Of a DNA stretch of 64,000 bases, positions 15,434 through 23,307 are shown one piece after another. Position 1 is the first letter of the stretch. The number at the start of each line of letters is the position of its first letter. The stretch comes from CAYQXJ01 sp964421565 (GTDB lineage Bacteria > Planctomycetota > Brocadiia > SM23-32). The DNA lies in assembly GCA_964421565.1 (NCBI GenBank), contig CAYQXJ010000010.1, positions 1 to 64,000 on the forward strand, read 5' to 3'. The translations under genes were made by a program, and so were the position numbers. The notes beneath the pieces were generated by a model. That model was given only the letters and a program-made list of their open reading frames with translations. It did not search any database and was not told the DNA's origin.

Positions 15434-18088
15434 ATGGCCGATGCCAAACTGGAAGCACCTGACCGACTGCGATGTGAGTACCTTAGCGATCCCCTCGGCA
15501 TCGAGGAACGCACGCCGCGCCTCTCATGGCAGGTGCGCGACGGCCGACGAGGCGCCGTCCAGGGCGCATACCGCATACTGGTGGCGTCGGACCCGCAGCA
15601 TCTGCGCAATGAGTCGGCCGACGTGTGGGACAGCTCAAAGGTGAACTCCTCGCAGAGCATAAACGTGCCCTACGGCGGGCCGGCGCCGCAATCGCGCCGG
15701 CGCTACTGGTGGACGGTGCGCACCTGGGATGCCGACGACCGCCCATCCCCATGGGCTCGGCCGGCATGGTGGGAGATGGGCCTTCTCGAGGCCGATGACT
15801 GGTCCGCCGAATGGCTCGGCCTGCCGGAGGCGGAGGCGACGAAGGCGGCCACCTTCTTGCGGCGCGAGTTCCGACTGGAGAGGCCGGTCCGCCGCGCCCG
15901 CGCCTATGCGACCGCCCTCGGCATCTATGAGTTGCGCCTGAACGGGCGTAAGGTCGGCGACCACGTCTTCCCCCCGGGCTGGACCGATTACGCCCGCCGC
16001 GTTATGTATCAGACGTACGATGTTACGGACGCCCTCGAAGCGGGCGATAACGCAGTCGGCGCCATCGTCGGCGACGGATGGTACTGCGGCCGGCTGGGAT
16101 GGGGCGACCCCGAGGAGCCGAAACGATGGGGCGCACGCCCGCCCAAGTTCCTGCTTCAGCTCGAACTCGAGTATGAAGACGGCGATTCGGAGCGCATCGT
16201 CACTGATGCCGACTGGACGTGTAGCACCGGTCCGATCCTCGAGTCGGATTACTACGGTGGCGAGCACTACGACGCACGCCTCGAAGAGCCCGGCTGGGAT
16301 GCGGCAGGCTTCGGCGGCGTATGGTCGCGCGCGCGCATCTACCCCGACGCTGGCATCGTGCGTAACGCGCAGCAAGATCCCCCCATCCGCATCACCCAGG
16401 AACTGCGGCCCGTCAGCATCCATGAGGCCGAGCCCGGCAAGTTCGTCTTCGACATGGGGCAGAACATGGTCGGCTTCTGCCGGCTCCACGTTAGCGGGCA
16501 GGATGGCACGCAAGTTACGCTCCGCCACGCGGAAGTGCTCAACGAGGACGGCACGCTCTACACCGAGAACCTGCGCAAAGCGGAGGCTACAGACCGCTAC
16601 GTGTGCCGGGGTGGCGGTGAGGAGGTATGGCAGCCGCGCTTCACATACCACGGCTTCCGCTACGTGGAAGTGACCGGCTACCCCGGTGCGCCGGACGCAA
16701 AGGCCCTGACGGGCGTGGTCGTCCACACCGACTGTGAGCGGACTGGTTACCTGGAGACGAGCAGCGAGCTGGTGAACCAGCTTCAGCAGAACATCGTGTG
16801 GAGCCAGCGGGGCAACATGCACAGCGTGCTGACCGACTGCCCGCAGCGCGACGAGCGGCTGGGGTGGATGGGCGACGCGCAGATCTTCGCGCCCACCGCT
16901 TGCTACAACATGGACATGGCGGCCATGCTGACCAAGTTCGCGCGCGACATGAAGGATGAACAGACCCCGGAGGGCGCCTTCCCTGACGTCTGCCCCCACG
17001 TCAGCCCCGGCGGAGTGCTGCCGAGCGCCGGCGCACCGGCGTGGATGGACGCCGGCGTCATCGTGCCTTGGACGGTCTACCGGTTCTACGGCGACCGGCG
17101 CATCCTGCAGCGTCATTTCGCCTCCATGTGCCGCTACGTGGACTACCTGACGGAGAACAACCCCGACGGCATCTGGGCGAACGCGCGGGGCAACGACTAC
17201 GGCGACTGGGTGCCCGCAGGCGAGAAGACCGACAAGACCATGTTCGCCACCCTCCACTACTTCTACTCCGCGGGTCTCGTCGCTCAGGCGGCCGACGTGC
17301 TCGGGCGGACCGAGGAGGCGGAGAACTACCGCGCGGTGGCCGAGAAGGTGCGCGACGCCTTCAACGAGCGCTACCTGCAGGACGACGGCACCTACGAGAA
17401 CGCCACTCAGACCATCGACGCGCTGGCGCTGGAGTGGGGCGTCGTGCCGGAGCATGCGCGTGGTGCCGCGGCCCGGGACCTGTTGAGCAACCTGGAGAGC
17501 CGAGAATGGCACCTTTCGACCGGTTTCGGCGGCACGCAGTGGCTGCTGCCCGCGCTCACGAGGATCGGGCACGACGACTTGGCGCTTCGGCTGTTGCTGA
17601 ACCGTGATCAGCCCTCCTGGGGCTACATGATTGATAAGGGCGCCACCACGATCTGGGAACTGTGGGACAGCGACACCGCCGGGCCGGGCATGAATAGCCG
17701 GAACCACTTCGCCTACGGCTCGGTGGGGCAGTGGCTGTTCGACGATCTGGCCGGCATCCGAACGGACGGCGCCGACTGGGCGCACTTCACAGTCGCTCCT
17801 CATCCCGGGGACGAGCCCGAGGGCGAGCTGAACCGGCTGAAGGCGACCTACGAGAGCCTGCGCGGCAAGATCGTCAGCGAATGGCGAGTCACCGCTGACG
17901 GGCTGCAGATCGGGATTACTGTGCCCCCGAACAGCACGGCGACGGTCCGCCTGCCGGCTGCCTCGCCTGAGCAGGCAACCGAGGGCGGCAAGCCGCTCTC
18001 CGACGCCGAAGGTATAGCGGAGGTGCGCGTCGAGGAAGGCCGCATTGTCTGCGAGCTGGGGGCCGGTGCCTACTGCTTCGCCCTGTAA
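15434..18088 (+). CDS. Alpha-L-rhamnosidase, GH78
   Basis: The 884-residue protein has the GH78 layout: an N-terminal fibronectin/beta-sandwich region (LRCEYLSDPLGIEERTPRLSW), a rhamnosidase N domain with WTDYARRVMYQTYDVTD, a concanavalin-like domain with FDMGQNMVGF, the (alpha/alpha)6 catalytic barrel, and a C-terminal beta domain (FTVAPHP). The barrel holds the diagnostic DCPQRDERLGWMGDAQ at about residues 467-482, which carries acidic catalytic residues, and TTIWELWDS near 735. It releases terminal alpha-L-rhamnose from polysaccharides or glycosides by inversion. There is no signal peptide at the chosen ATG (GGAG upstream), so it probably acts on imported oligosaccharides. The longer upstream open frame contains the promoter and is not coding. 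Confidence 0.92.
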   Translation: MADAKLEAPDRLRCEYLSDPLGIEERTPRLSWQVRDGRRGAVQGAYRILVASDPQHLRNESADVWDSSKVNSSQSINVPYGGPAPQSRRRYWWTVRTWDADDRPSPWARPAWWEMGLLEADDWSAEWLGLPEAEATKAATFLRREFRLERPVRRARAYATALGIYELRLNGRKVGDHVFPPGWTDYARRVMYQTYDVTDALEAGDNAVGAIVGDGWYCGRLGWGDPEEPKRWGARPPKFLLQLELEYEDGDSERIVTDADWTCSTGPILESDYYGGEHYDARLEEPGWDAAGFGGVWSRARIYPDAGIVRNAQQDPPIRITQELRPVSIHEAEPGKFVFDMGQNMVGFCRLHVSGQDGTQVTLRHAEVLNEDGTLYTENLRKAEATDRYVCRGGGEEVWQPRFTYHGFRYVEVTGYPGAPDAKALTGVVVHTDCERTGYLETSSELVNQLQQNIVWSQRGNMHSVLTDCPQRDERLGWMGDAQIFAPTACYNMDMAAMLTKFARDMKDEQTPEGAFPDVCPHVSPGGVLPSAGAPAWMDAGVIVPWTVYRFYGDRRILQRHFASMCRYVDYLTENNPDGIWANARGNDYGDWVPAGEKTDKTMFATLHYFYSAGLVAQAADVLGRTEEAENYRAVAEKVRDAFNERYLQDDGTYENATQTIDALALEWGVVPEHARGAAARDLLSNLESREWHLSTGFGGTQWLLPALTRIGHDDLALRLLLNRDQPSWGYMIDKGATTIWELWDSDTAGPGMNSRNHFAYGSVGQWLFDDLAGIRTDGADWAHFTVAPHPGDEPEGELNRLKATYESLRGKIVSEWRVTADGLQIGITVPPNSTATVRLPAASPEQATEGGKPLSDAEGIAEVRVEEGRIVCELGAGAYCFAL

Positions 18089-18102
18089 TGTCGTCGCCGG
18101 CT

Positions 18103-18131
18103 TTGCGGTCCAGCGCTCGGCGTGCTATAAG
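18103..18131 (+). promoter_or_regulatory. Putative promoter of the DUF192 gene
   Basis: TTGCGG (18103-18108), a 17-bp spacer and TATAAG (18126-18131) lie 36 bp before the TTG start at 18167. Confidence 0.45.
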
Positions 18132-18166
18132 GCGTGTGGCACCACTCATCATGCGAGGAGTCTGCG

Positions 18167-18742
18167 TTGAACTGGAAGAAGCACATAGTCATTTTCCTGG
18201 TCGTCTTCCTCGTGGTCGGCCTGCTCACGCGGGGGCAGGGCTGCCCCCGCGCGGCGCAGCGGCAGGTCGGACCGCCTGAAGGGGCCACGATCGTCACCAT
18301 CACGCCTGAGCCGAACCCGGCCGAGGGCAGCGACGAGCTGGCCAGCGTGTCGTACCGCATCGAGGCCGAGGTCGCCGACACGGCGCAGAAGCGATCCAGG
18401 GGCCTGACAGAACGCGGCGGCCTGATGCCCGGCGCCGGCATCCTCTACGTCTACGACGAGCCGCAGCAGCCCACGTTCAACTGGAAGCAGATGTCGTTCC
18501 CCGTCTCTGTCGCTTTCCTCGACGTTGACGGCACGATCATCGACATCCATAAGGCGGCCCCCCGCGACCCGCAGACGTACGAGCCTCCCCGTCCGGTGCG
18601 CTACGTGCTCGAGGTGCGGCACGGGTGGTTTGAGGACCGGGGCATCGAGCCGGGCGACCGCCTGTCCGTGCCGCAGGTGCCGGAAGCCGAGGACGCCGAA
18701 ACCGCAGGCGGCGCGGCAGACGGGCAGACCGCCGGGGGCTGA
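18167..18742 (+). CDS. DUF192 family membrane-anchored protein
   Basis: This 191-residue protein starts at TTG 18167, with GCGAGGAG six bases upstream; upstream in-frame starts lack such a site. Residues 4-22 (KKHIVIFLVVFLVVGLL) form one N-terminal membrane segment or uncleaved signal. The body matches DUF192: VADTAQKRSRGLTERGGL, then GILYVYDEP, FNWKQMSFPVSVAFLDVDG and RYVLEVRHGWFEDRGIEPGD. DUF192 proteins are small beta-rich exported proteins of unknown function. The C-terminal 25 residues are an acidic, Ala/Gly-rich tail. It lies tail-to-tail with the SNF transporter gene, whose stop is two bases away, leaving no room for a normal terminator. Confidence 0.8.
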   Translation: MNWKKHIVIFLVVFLVVGLLTRGQGCPRAAQRQVGPPEGATIVTITPEPNPAEGSDELASVSYRIEAEVADTAQKRSRGLTERGGLMPGAGILYVYDEPQQPTFNWKQMSFPVSVAFLDVDGTIIDIHKAAPRDPQTYEPPRPVRYVLEVRHGWFEDRGIEPGDRLSVPQVPEAEDAETAGGAADGQTAGG

Positions 18743-18743
18743 C

Positions 18744-20795
18744 TCAGTCCTGCTCCGCGTCGGCGGCCGGGGTCTCCTCCATGCTCAGCCCGGCCATGTG
18801 ACGGCTGCGCAGGGCGACGACGATGCAGGCGATCAGCCCGCCGAAGAGCAGCGCCGCTGCGATGGCCCCCATACCCGCCGCCCCGACCAGTTCGCCCCAG
18901 GCCTGTCCGGACGCCACGCGCAGATAGACCAGCGCACCGGCAAACAGAACGCCCGCCCCGGCTACGCCGGCCACCGCCCAGTGATGCCGCGACAGCAGCA
19001 GCGCCACGCACAGGATCAACGCAAACCAGCCCCATCCCGCTACCGTCACCGCGTGCCGTATGATGCCGTCGTAGCCGCCGTAGGTCTGGGAAATGTCGGT
19101 CAGGAACTGCTGCGCGAGCAGGAAGATCAGTATGCCGGGCGTTATGACCTTTACGAAGGCATCGAACCAGTTATGCACCTTGATCTCGCTGTGGCGGTTG
19201 ATGTAGTCCTTCAGTTCGTCCAGATGGAAGAAGTAGCCGACGGCGATGCACTCCATCAGTCCGACCAGCACCAGCCCGTAGTTGCTCATCCACCGATCCA
19301 CGATGTCGAGCCACATCAGGCCGCTCCGCGTGCAGAAGAGAAGGCTGCCGACAAAGCCTACGGCGCATACAAGGGCCGTCATGGTCGCGCGGGTGATGAA
19401 GGGGAACCGGTCCCGGAATCCGGTGACGACCCCCTCCACCAGGCTGAACGCGCTGTCGATGCCGAGAGTGATGAGAGTAATGAAGAACAGGAAGGAGATG
19501 GCGGCGATGCCGAGCTGGCCCATGGGCATCTTCGCCAGGGCGATCGGATAGGTCACGAACACGAGCCCCGGGCCGCCGGCGGCGACGTCTGGCACGCCCT
19601 GTCCCTGCACGTAGGCCAGGTAGCCCAGCACGCTGAAGACGGCGAGGCCGGCGATGAAGCTGGTGGCGCAGTTGCCGAAACTGGTGATGAACGCGCTGTT
19701 GGCGACGTCGCTCTCCGGCGGCATGTAACTGGCGTAGGCGATCAGGATGCCGAACCCCAGGCTGAGGCTGAAGAAGATCTGCCCGTAGGCGGCGATCCAC
19801 ACGCCAGGGTCCCTCAGCATCTGCCAGTTCGGCCTCAGGTAATAGATGATGCCCTCCACTGCGCCCGGCAGCGTTATGCCGCGGATCAGCACCACGAACA
19901 GCAGGATGACCGGCAGCGGCACGGTGATCATTACCACTTTGCCGACGTTGTGCACGCCCTTGAAGATGATGAGGAAGATGAGAACCCACGTCAGAAGCGC
20001 CCCCAGCACGAGGGAGAGCTCCAGTTTCATCATCCCGGCCCGGTCGGCCGCTGCATTGGCGACGGGCGGAGGTGCGCGCCCGGGGTCGGTCGCCGCACGG
20101 TGTTCGCGCACGGCGCCCCAGACGTCGGGCCGGAAGCCGCCCAAAGTGCGCTGGGTGAAGTAGTTGCCGACGTTCTCGCTGAGCGCCACGTAGTACAGGC
20201 GTTCGCCTTGCGGCTTCTGTTGCTCGGCAGCGCGCAGGGCGTCCAGCTCGGTTTCCTCCAGCGCGGGCACTCGCTCCTGGGGGCTGCGCCGCTGCTGGGC
20301 CGCCATCTCGCGCGCCTTCTGCTCGGGGTTCTGTGCCGGGATGTACAGCCGCACCCGGGACGGAGGGACCTCTGTGAGCAGGGGGCCGGGGCCGGAATCG
20401 TCGAGCCTGTACGTCGGCACCGGATCGGTCCAGGCCAGCGTCCACGACGCGACGGCGTAGCGCCAGGCGTAGGACATGATGACCACGTAGTAGAACGTGA
20501 TGGTAAGCCCGATGAGCACGGCGAACCAGCCCACCCAGCGGAACTTGCTGGTGACGGCGGCCAGGGCCTTCGGCGCGCCGCCCTGGAACTTCTGTCCGAT
20601 GGCGTACTCGACGATCATCAGCGGAATGCCGGCGCTGATGAGGGCTACGAAGTATGGCAGGAAAAAAGCCCCGCCGCCGTTGCTGTATGCCTGGTAGGGG
20701 AAGCGCCACAGGTTGCCCAGGCCGACCGCGCTGCCGACGGCGGCCATGATGAAAGCGGCGCGATTGCTCCAGCGTTCCCTGCCGATCTCCGCCAT
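18744..20795 (-). CDS. Sodium-dependent transporter, SNF (NSS) family
   Basis: This 683-residue multispanning protein starts at ATG 20795 behind GGGAG. TM1 carries the NSS signature NRAAFIMAAVGSAVGLGNLWRFPY (residues 11 onward) with the unwound G-x-G-N-L-W-R-F-P segment of sodium and substrate binding. Later helices with SFGNCATSFIAGLAVFSVLGY and ALVCAVGFVGSLLFCTRSGL fit the LeuT fold. It is longer than typical bacterial members (about 450-510 residues): an extra soluble stretch of about 120 residues lies between TM3 and TM4, rich in Pro, Gln and Glu (about residues 115-235), and there is a C-terminal extension. The substrate is probably an amino acid or related amine taken up with Na+, but cannot be named. 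It diverges from hsp20 across a 318-bp control region. Confidence 0.85.
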   Translation of the reverse strand: MAEIGRERWSNRAAFIMAAVGSAVGLGNLWRFPYQAYSNGGGAFFLPYFVALISAGIPLMIVEYAIGQKFQGGAPKALAAVTSKFRWVGWFAVLIGLTITFYYVVIMSYAWRYAVASWTLAWTDPVPTYRLDDSGPGPLLTEVPPSRVRLYIPAQNPEQKAREMAAQQRRSPQERVPALEETELDALRAAEQQKPQGERLYYVALSENVGNYFTQRTLGGFRPDVWGAVREHRAATDPGRAPPPVANAAADRAGMMKLELSLVLGALLTWVLIFLIIFKGVHNVGKVVMITVPLPVILLFVVLIRGITLPGAVEGIIYYLRPNWQMLRDPGVWIAAYGQIFFSLSLGFGILIAYASYMPPESDVANSAFITSFGNCATSFIAGLAVFSVLGYLAYVQGQGVPDVAAGGPGLVFVTYPIALAKMPMGQLGIAAISFLFFITLITLGIDSAFSLVEGVVTGFRDRFPFITRATMTALVCAVGFVGSLLFCTRSGLMWLDIVDRWMSNYGLVLVGLMECIAVGYFFHLDELKDYINRHSEIKVHNWFDAFVKVITPGILIFLLAQQFLTDISQTYGGYDGIIRHAVTVAGWGWFALILCVALLLSRHHWAVAGVAGAGVLFAGALVYLRVASGQAWGELVGAAGMGAIAAALLFGGLIACIVVALRSRHMAGLSMEETPAADAEQD

Positions 20796-20860
20796 GGGGG
20801 GCTCCCGCCTGAGGAAGCTTCAGCACGCTGAGGCCCTTGCCTCGAGCCTACGAGGGGCGC

Positions 20861-20889
20861 ATTTTAGCGTTCGGTCCCGGCTTGCGCAA
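20861..20889 (-). promoter_or_regulatory. Putative promoter of the SNF transporter gene
   Basis: On the minus strand TTGCGC (20884-20889), 17 bp and TAAAAT (20861-20866) lie 65 bp upstream of the transporter ATG. Confidence 0.45.
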
Positions 20890-20909
20890 GGGGTCGATGC
20901 CGCACCCGC

Positions 20910-20952
20910 TGCCAGTTTGGCAGCAGCGGATGGGCAAGTGCCATATTGGCAG
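20910..20952. promoter_or_regulatory. Two TGCCA-N3-TGGCAG inverted repeats, candidate activator (UAS) sites for hsp20
   Basis: The palindromes TGCCAGTTTGGCAG (20910-20923) and TGCCATATTGGCAG (20939-20952) differ only in the central three bases and are spaced 29 bp start to start. They sit about 135 and 107 bp upstream of the transcription start predicted from the sigma-54 site at 21026. That is the usual range for enhancer-binding activators. The second also forms a weaker GG-N10-GC match of its own. Confidence 0.5.
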
Positions 20953-21025
20953 ACGCTGTGCAGAGCGGCCGGAAAACTGTGGGTGGCATGGGGTTTCTCG
21001 ATGCCGTACAGGGCGACATTAGGTT

Positions 21026-21043
21026 TTGGTACGGTTGTTGCAT
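21026..21043 (+). promoter_or_regulatory. Sigma-54 (RpoN) promoter of hsp20
   Basis: TTGGTACGGTTGTTGCAT closely matches the sigma-54 consensus: GG at 21028-21029, exactly 10 bp, then GC at 21040-21041, with TTGG-ACG and TTGCAT arms. The predicted start is near 21052, about 60 bases before the Hsp20 ATG. Confidence 0.65.
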
Positions 21044-21113
21044 CCTGGTAGGGCAGAAATCGTGCAGATGGTTCTTCCAAGGTTACTTAACACAGCCCGA
21101 AGGGGGTAGAGCA

Positions 21114-21563
21114 ATGGCTGACATAGTGAGAAGAAGGCCGTCGGAAGTTGCTTGCAGAATGGGCTGGCCGTTCCGACTCTTTGAGGACCTGTTCGAGGGC
21201 CTCGAGGAAAGCGAATGGCCGACCCTGGCCCGTGAAGGCCGGTTTGTGCCGGCTATCGACGTCTCCGAAAGTGAGGATGCCGTCACGCTGACCGCCGAGG
21301 TCCCTGGAATGGACAAGGACGACCTGGAAGTCAGCGTTGACAACGGCGTGCTGACTGTGCGCGGTGAGAAGAAGGAAGAGCAAGAGCGGAAGGAAGACAA
21401 CTTCCACCGCATCGAACGTCGCTACGGCCAGTTCGAGCGCCGCATACGCCTGCCGCAGTACGTCGACGCCGAGAAGATCAACGCGGAGTACAAGCACGGC
21501 GTGCTGAAGCTGCAGATGCCCAAGTCAGAAGCCGCGCGGGCCAAGCAAATCCAGATCAAGTAA
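21114..21563 (+). CDS. Small heat shock protein, Hsp20 family
   Basis: This 149-residue chaperone starts at ATG 21114 behind AGGGGG; the longer open frame upstream covers the promoter. Residues about 43-140 are the alpha-crystallin domain: FVPAIDVSESEDAVTLTAEVPGMDKDDLEVSV, VLTVRGEKK, RRYGQFERRIRLP and HGVLKLQMPK. The C-terminal IQIK supplies the I-x-I tail used in oligomer assembly. Such proteins hold unfolding clients in the cytosol for refolding by DnaK. The sequence shows no CIRCE or HAIR element. Instead a strong sigma-54 promoter with twin upstream palindromes suggests activation by an RpoN-dependent enhancer protein. Confidence 0.92.
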   Translation: MADIVRRRPSEVACRMGWPFRLFEDLFEGLEESEWPTLAREGRFVPAIDVSESEDAVTLTAEVPGMDKDDLEVSVDNGVLTVRGEKKEEQERKEDNFHRIERRYGQFERRIRLPQYVDAEKINAEYKHGVLKLQMPKSEAARAKQIQIK

Positions 21564-21597
21564 CGCGCATTCTTCCACAACCTTCACTGTCGTGGTC

Positions 21598-21631
21598 GCC
21601 GGTGGGCACCGCTCGCCGGCGGCCCCTTTTT
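21598..21631 (+). terminator. Intrinsic terminator after hsp20
   Basis: A 9-bp GC-rich stem (21598-21620, loop CACCG, two wobble pairs) is followed by GGCCCC and TTTTT at 21627-21631, about 35 bases after the hsp20 stop. Confidence 0.6.
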
Positions 21632-21682
21632 ATGTACGTCCGGCTCGTGCTGGCAGAGGGCGGCCAGCCTTGGCAGTTGCGG

Positions 21683-22813
21683 CTACAGCAGGTCCAGCGC
21701 GGCCCGGGCAGCCCTTCGCGCCGCTCCGGGCTGGTCGTAACCCTCCAGCGCGACGTCGATTGCCCGGCGGCAACTCTCACGTGCGTTCGGGTCGCGCAGG
21801 AACCGCAGGGCGGCGCCGGCCAACCATTCGTCGTCATCGCAGGCCATCAGGCGTTCGGGGCAGATCTGCTTGCCCGCCAGTACATTGATTAGGCCGAACC
21901 ACTCGGTCTCGCCGAGCCCCTGGGCGACGAAGCGCATGATGGGCGAGGTGCGGTAGAAGATGACCATCGGCGTGCGCTGGCTCGCCACCTCCAGCGTGAT
22001 GGTGCCTGACTTCGTGATGCACAGTGTCGCGGCGCGTGCCAGTTCGACCGGGCGCACTTGCTCCAGCAATTCGATCGGCTCGTCCCCGCGCAGCAGTTCC
22101 TCCAGCACGGGGCGCATCTTGGCAGTGGTGACCATGGCCAGCACGACATCCGGCACCTGCTCGCGTATCCTTCGGCAGGCGCCAGTGATGATCGGCACGT
22201 GGGCACGGATCTCCTGGCGCCGACTGCCGGGAAAGATGCCGACGAGGAACGAGCCGAACTGCTGCTGCAGCCAGGTGACGACGCTCTGGTCCGGCGGGTT
22301 AGCGGCGACCTCGTCAAACAGGGGGCTGCCCACGTAGTCGGCCTGCACCTGCCAGCGGCGATACAGATCGACTTCGAAAGGATAGATGAGGCCGCAGCGG
22401 GTCGTCCACTTGCACAGCTTCTTCAGCCGGTAGCGACCGTGCGCCCAGACCTGCGGCGGGATGTAGTAGAAGACGGGCACGCCGCGCGCGGCCGCCCGCT
22501 GGCAGAGGCAGAGGTTGAAGCCGCCGAAGTCCACCGCCACGACCAGGTCCACTGCGCCCGAGTCGATGGCCCGGCAGCACGCGTGCAGTCGCTGGCGATA
22601 GCGGCCGAACCGCAACACGTTGCGCAGCCACATGTGGCTCTCGGCGTCGGCGCCGGCCTGCAGCGGCTTCATGCCGGCGGCGACCATCCGCTCCATCCCG
22701 AAGCCGCAGAACTGTAGGTCCGGCCCAGCCTCCCGCATGGCGCGCATCAGGTGCGCGGCGTGCAGGTCGCCGGAATCGTCTCCGACGCTCAGCAGTATCC
22801 TCTTGCTCGCCAT
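21683..22813 (-). CDS. lpxB: Lipid-A-disaccharide synthase
   Basis: This 376-residue GT19 enzyme joins UDP-2,3-diacylglucosamine and lipid X to form lipid A disaccharide at the inner membrane. Family landmarks are ILLSVGDDSGDLHAAHLM at the N-terminus (usually G-E-x-S-G-D), FCGFGMERM, VDFGGFNLCLC, VFYYIPPQVWAHGRYRLKKL, the IYPFEVDLY segment, VGSPL, and LGIFPGSR-like VGIFPGSRRQEI. ATG 22813 has AAGGGG upstream; the earlier in-frame codons are not needed. Its presence indicates an outer membrane with lipopolysaccharide. No other lpx gene is in the window, so it is detached from the usual fabZ-lpxA-lpxB cluster. Confidence 0.9.
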   Translation of the reverse strand: MASKRILLSVGDDSGDLHAAHLMRAMREAGPDLQFCGFGMERMVAAGMKPLQAGADAESHMWLRNVLRFGRYRQRLHACCRAIDSGAVDLVVAVDFGGFNLCLCQRAAARGVPVFYYIPPQVWAHGRYRLKKLCKWTTRCGLIYPFEVDLYRRWQVQADYVGSPLFDEVAANPPDQSVVTWLQQQFGSFLVGIFPGSRRQEIRAHVPIITGACRRIREQVPDVVLAMVTTAKMRPVLEELLRGDEPIELLEQVRPVELARAATLCITKSGTITLEVASQRTPMVIFYRTSPIMRFVAQGLGETEWFGLINVLAGKQICPERLMACDDDEWLAGAALRFLRDPNARESCRRAIDVALEGYDQPGAARRAARAALDLL

Positions 22814-22861
22814 GGACACCCCTTCCCGCGAACCGCTCCCCCCCTCGGTCATCCGGGTGCC

Positions 22862-22890
22862 ATCTTAGCTGAGCACGCACCGCATGCCAA
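22862..22890 (-). promoter_or_regulatory. Putative lpxB promoter
   Basis: On the minus strand TTGGCA (22885-22890), 17 bp and TAAGAT (22862-22867) stand about 50 bp before the lpxB ATG. Confidence 0.45.
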
Positions 22891-22966
22891 TGATCAGGGC
22901 CCCGCTGATGCCGGGCCGCCGGGCGAAGGGGACGAGGCTTCCGGGCCCTACGCCCAGACAAAAGCC

Positions 22967-22995
22967 TTGACATTCGGTGCAAACATGTGAAGAAT
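22967..22995 (+). promoter_or_regulatory. Putative promoter of the symporter operon
   Basis: A perfect TTGACA (22967-22972), 17 bp and AAGAAT (22990-22995) precede the small accessory gene by about 85 bp. Confidence 0.45.
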
Positions 22996-23080
22996 GTTGC
23001 GCACAATGTGAGTTTGCGGGCAGATGCGCAAGACCCGCGGCGCACCTTTAGATCCCCCACCTGCCGAAGGAGGCGTCCCC

Positions 23081-23254
23081 ATGCTTGGGATTCAGGACGG
23101 ATGGGTCGTGCTGGCCTACATCCTCTGCGTCCTCAGCGCCCTGGTCTGCGTCGTCTACGGGGCACTGAATTGGAACAAGGGCGAGGAGCCTATGACCGAA
23201 GAGGACGTGGAGTGGGCGAAGGAGGAGAAGGAAGACATCGAGGAAGTGCTCTGA
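23081..23254 (+). CDS. Symporter small accessory protein
   Basis: This 57-residue protein starts at ATG 23081 behind GAAGGAGG. It has one transmembrane helix (VVLAYILCVLSALVCVVYGAL, about residues 9-29), then NWNKGEEP, and ends in a very acidic amphipathic tail rich in Glu, Asp and Lys. Small proteins of this kind are encoded immediately before sodium:solute symporters in many bacteria and are annotated as small accessory subunits. The gene for such a symporter begins 53 bases downstream on the same strand. A helper or regulatory role in the membrane is inferred from that linkage. Confidence 0.8.
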   Translation: MLGIQDGWVVLAYILCVLSALVCVVYGALNWNKGEEPMTEEDVEWAKEEKEDIEEVL

Positions 23255-23307
23255 GCGCCCCGTCGCTCCGATAGCACGGCCTTTGACCTCAACGGGAGGA
23301 CACGGAC

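Noticed and set aside
15635..17803. 722-codon minus-strand frame opposite the rhamnosidase
   Set aside because: Shadow frame of the GH78 gene, without family similarity.
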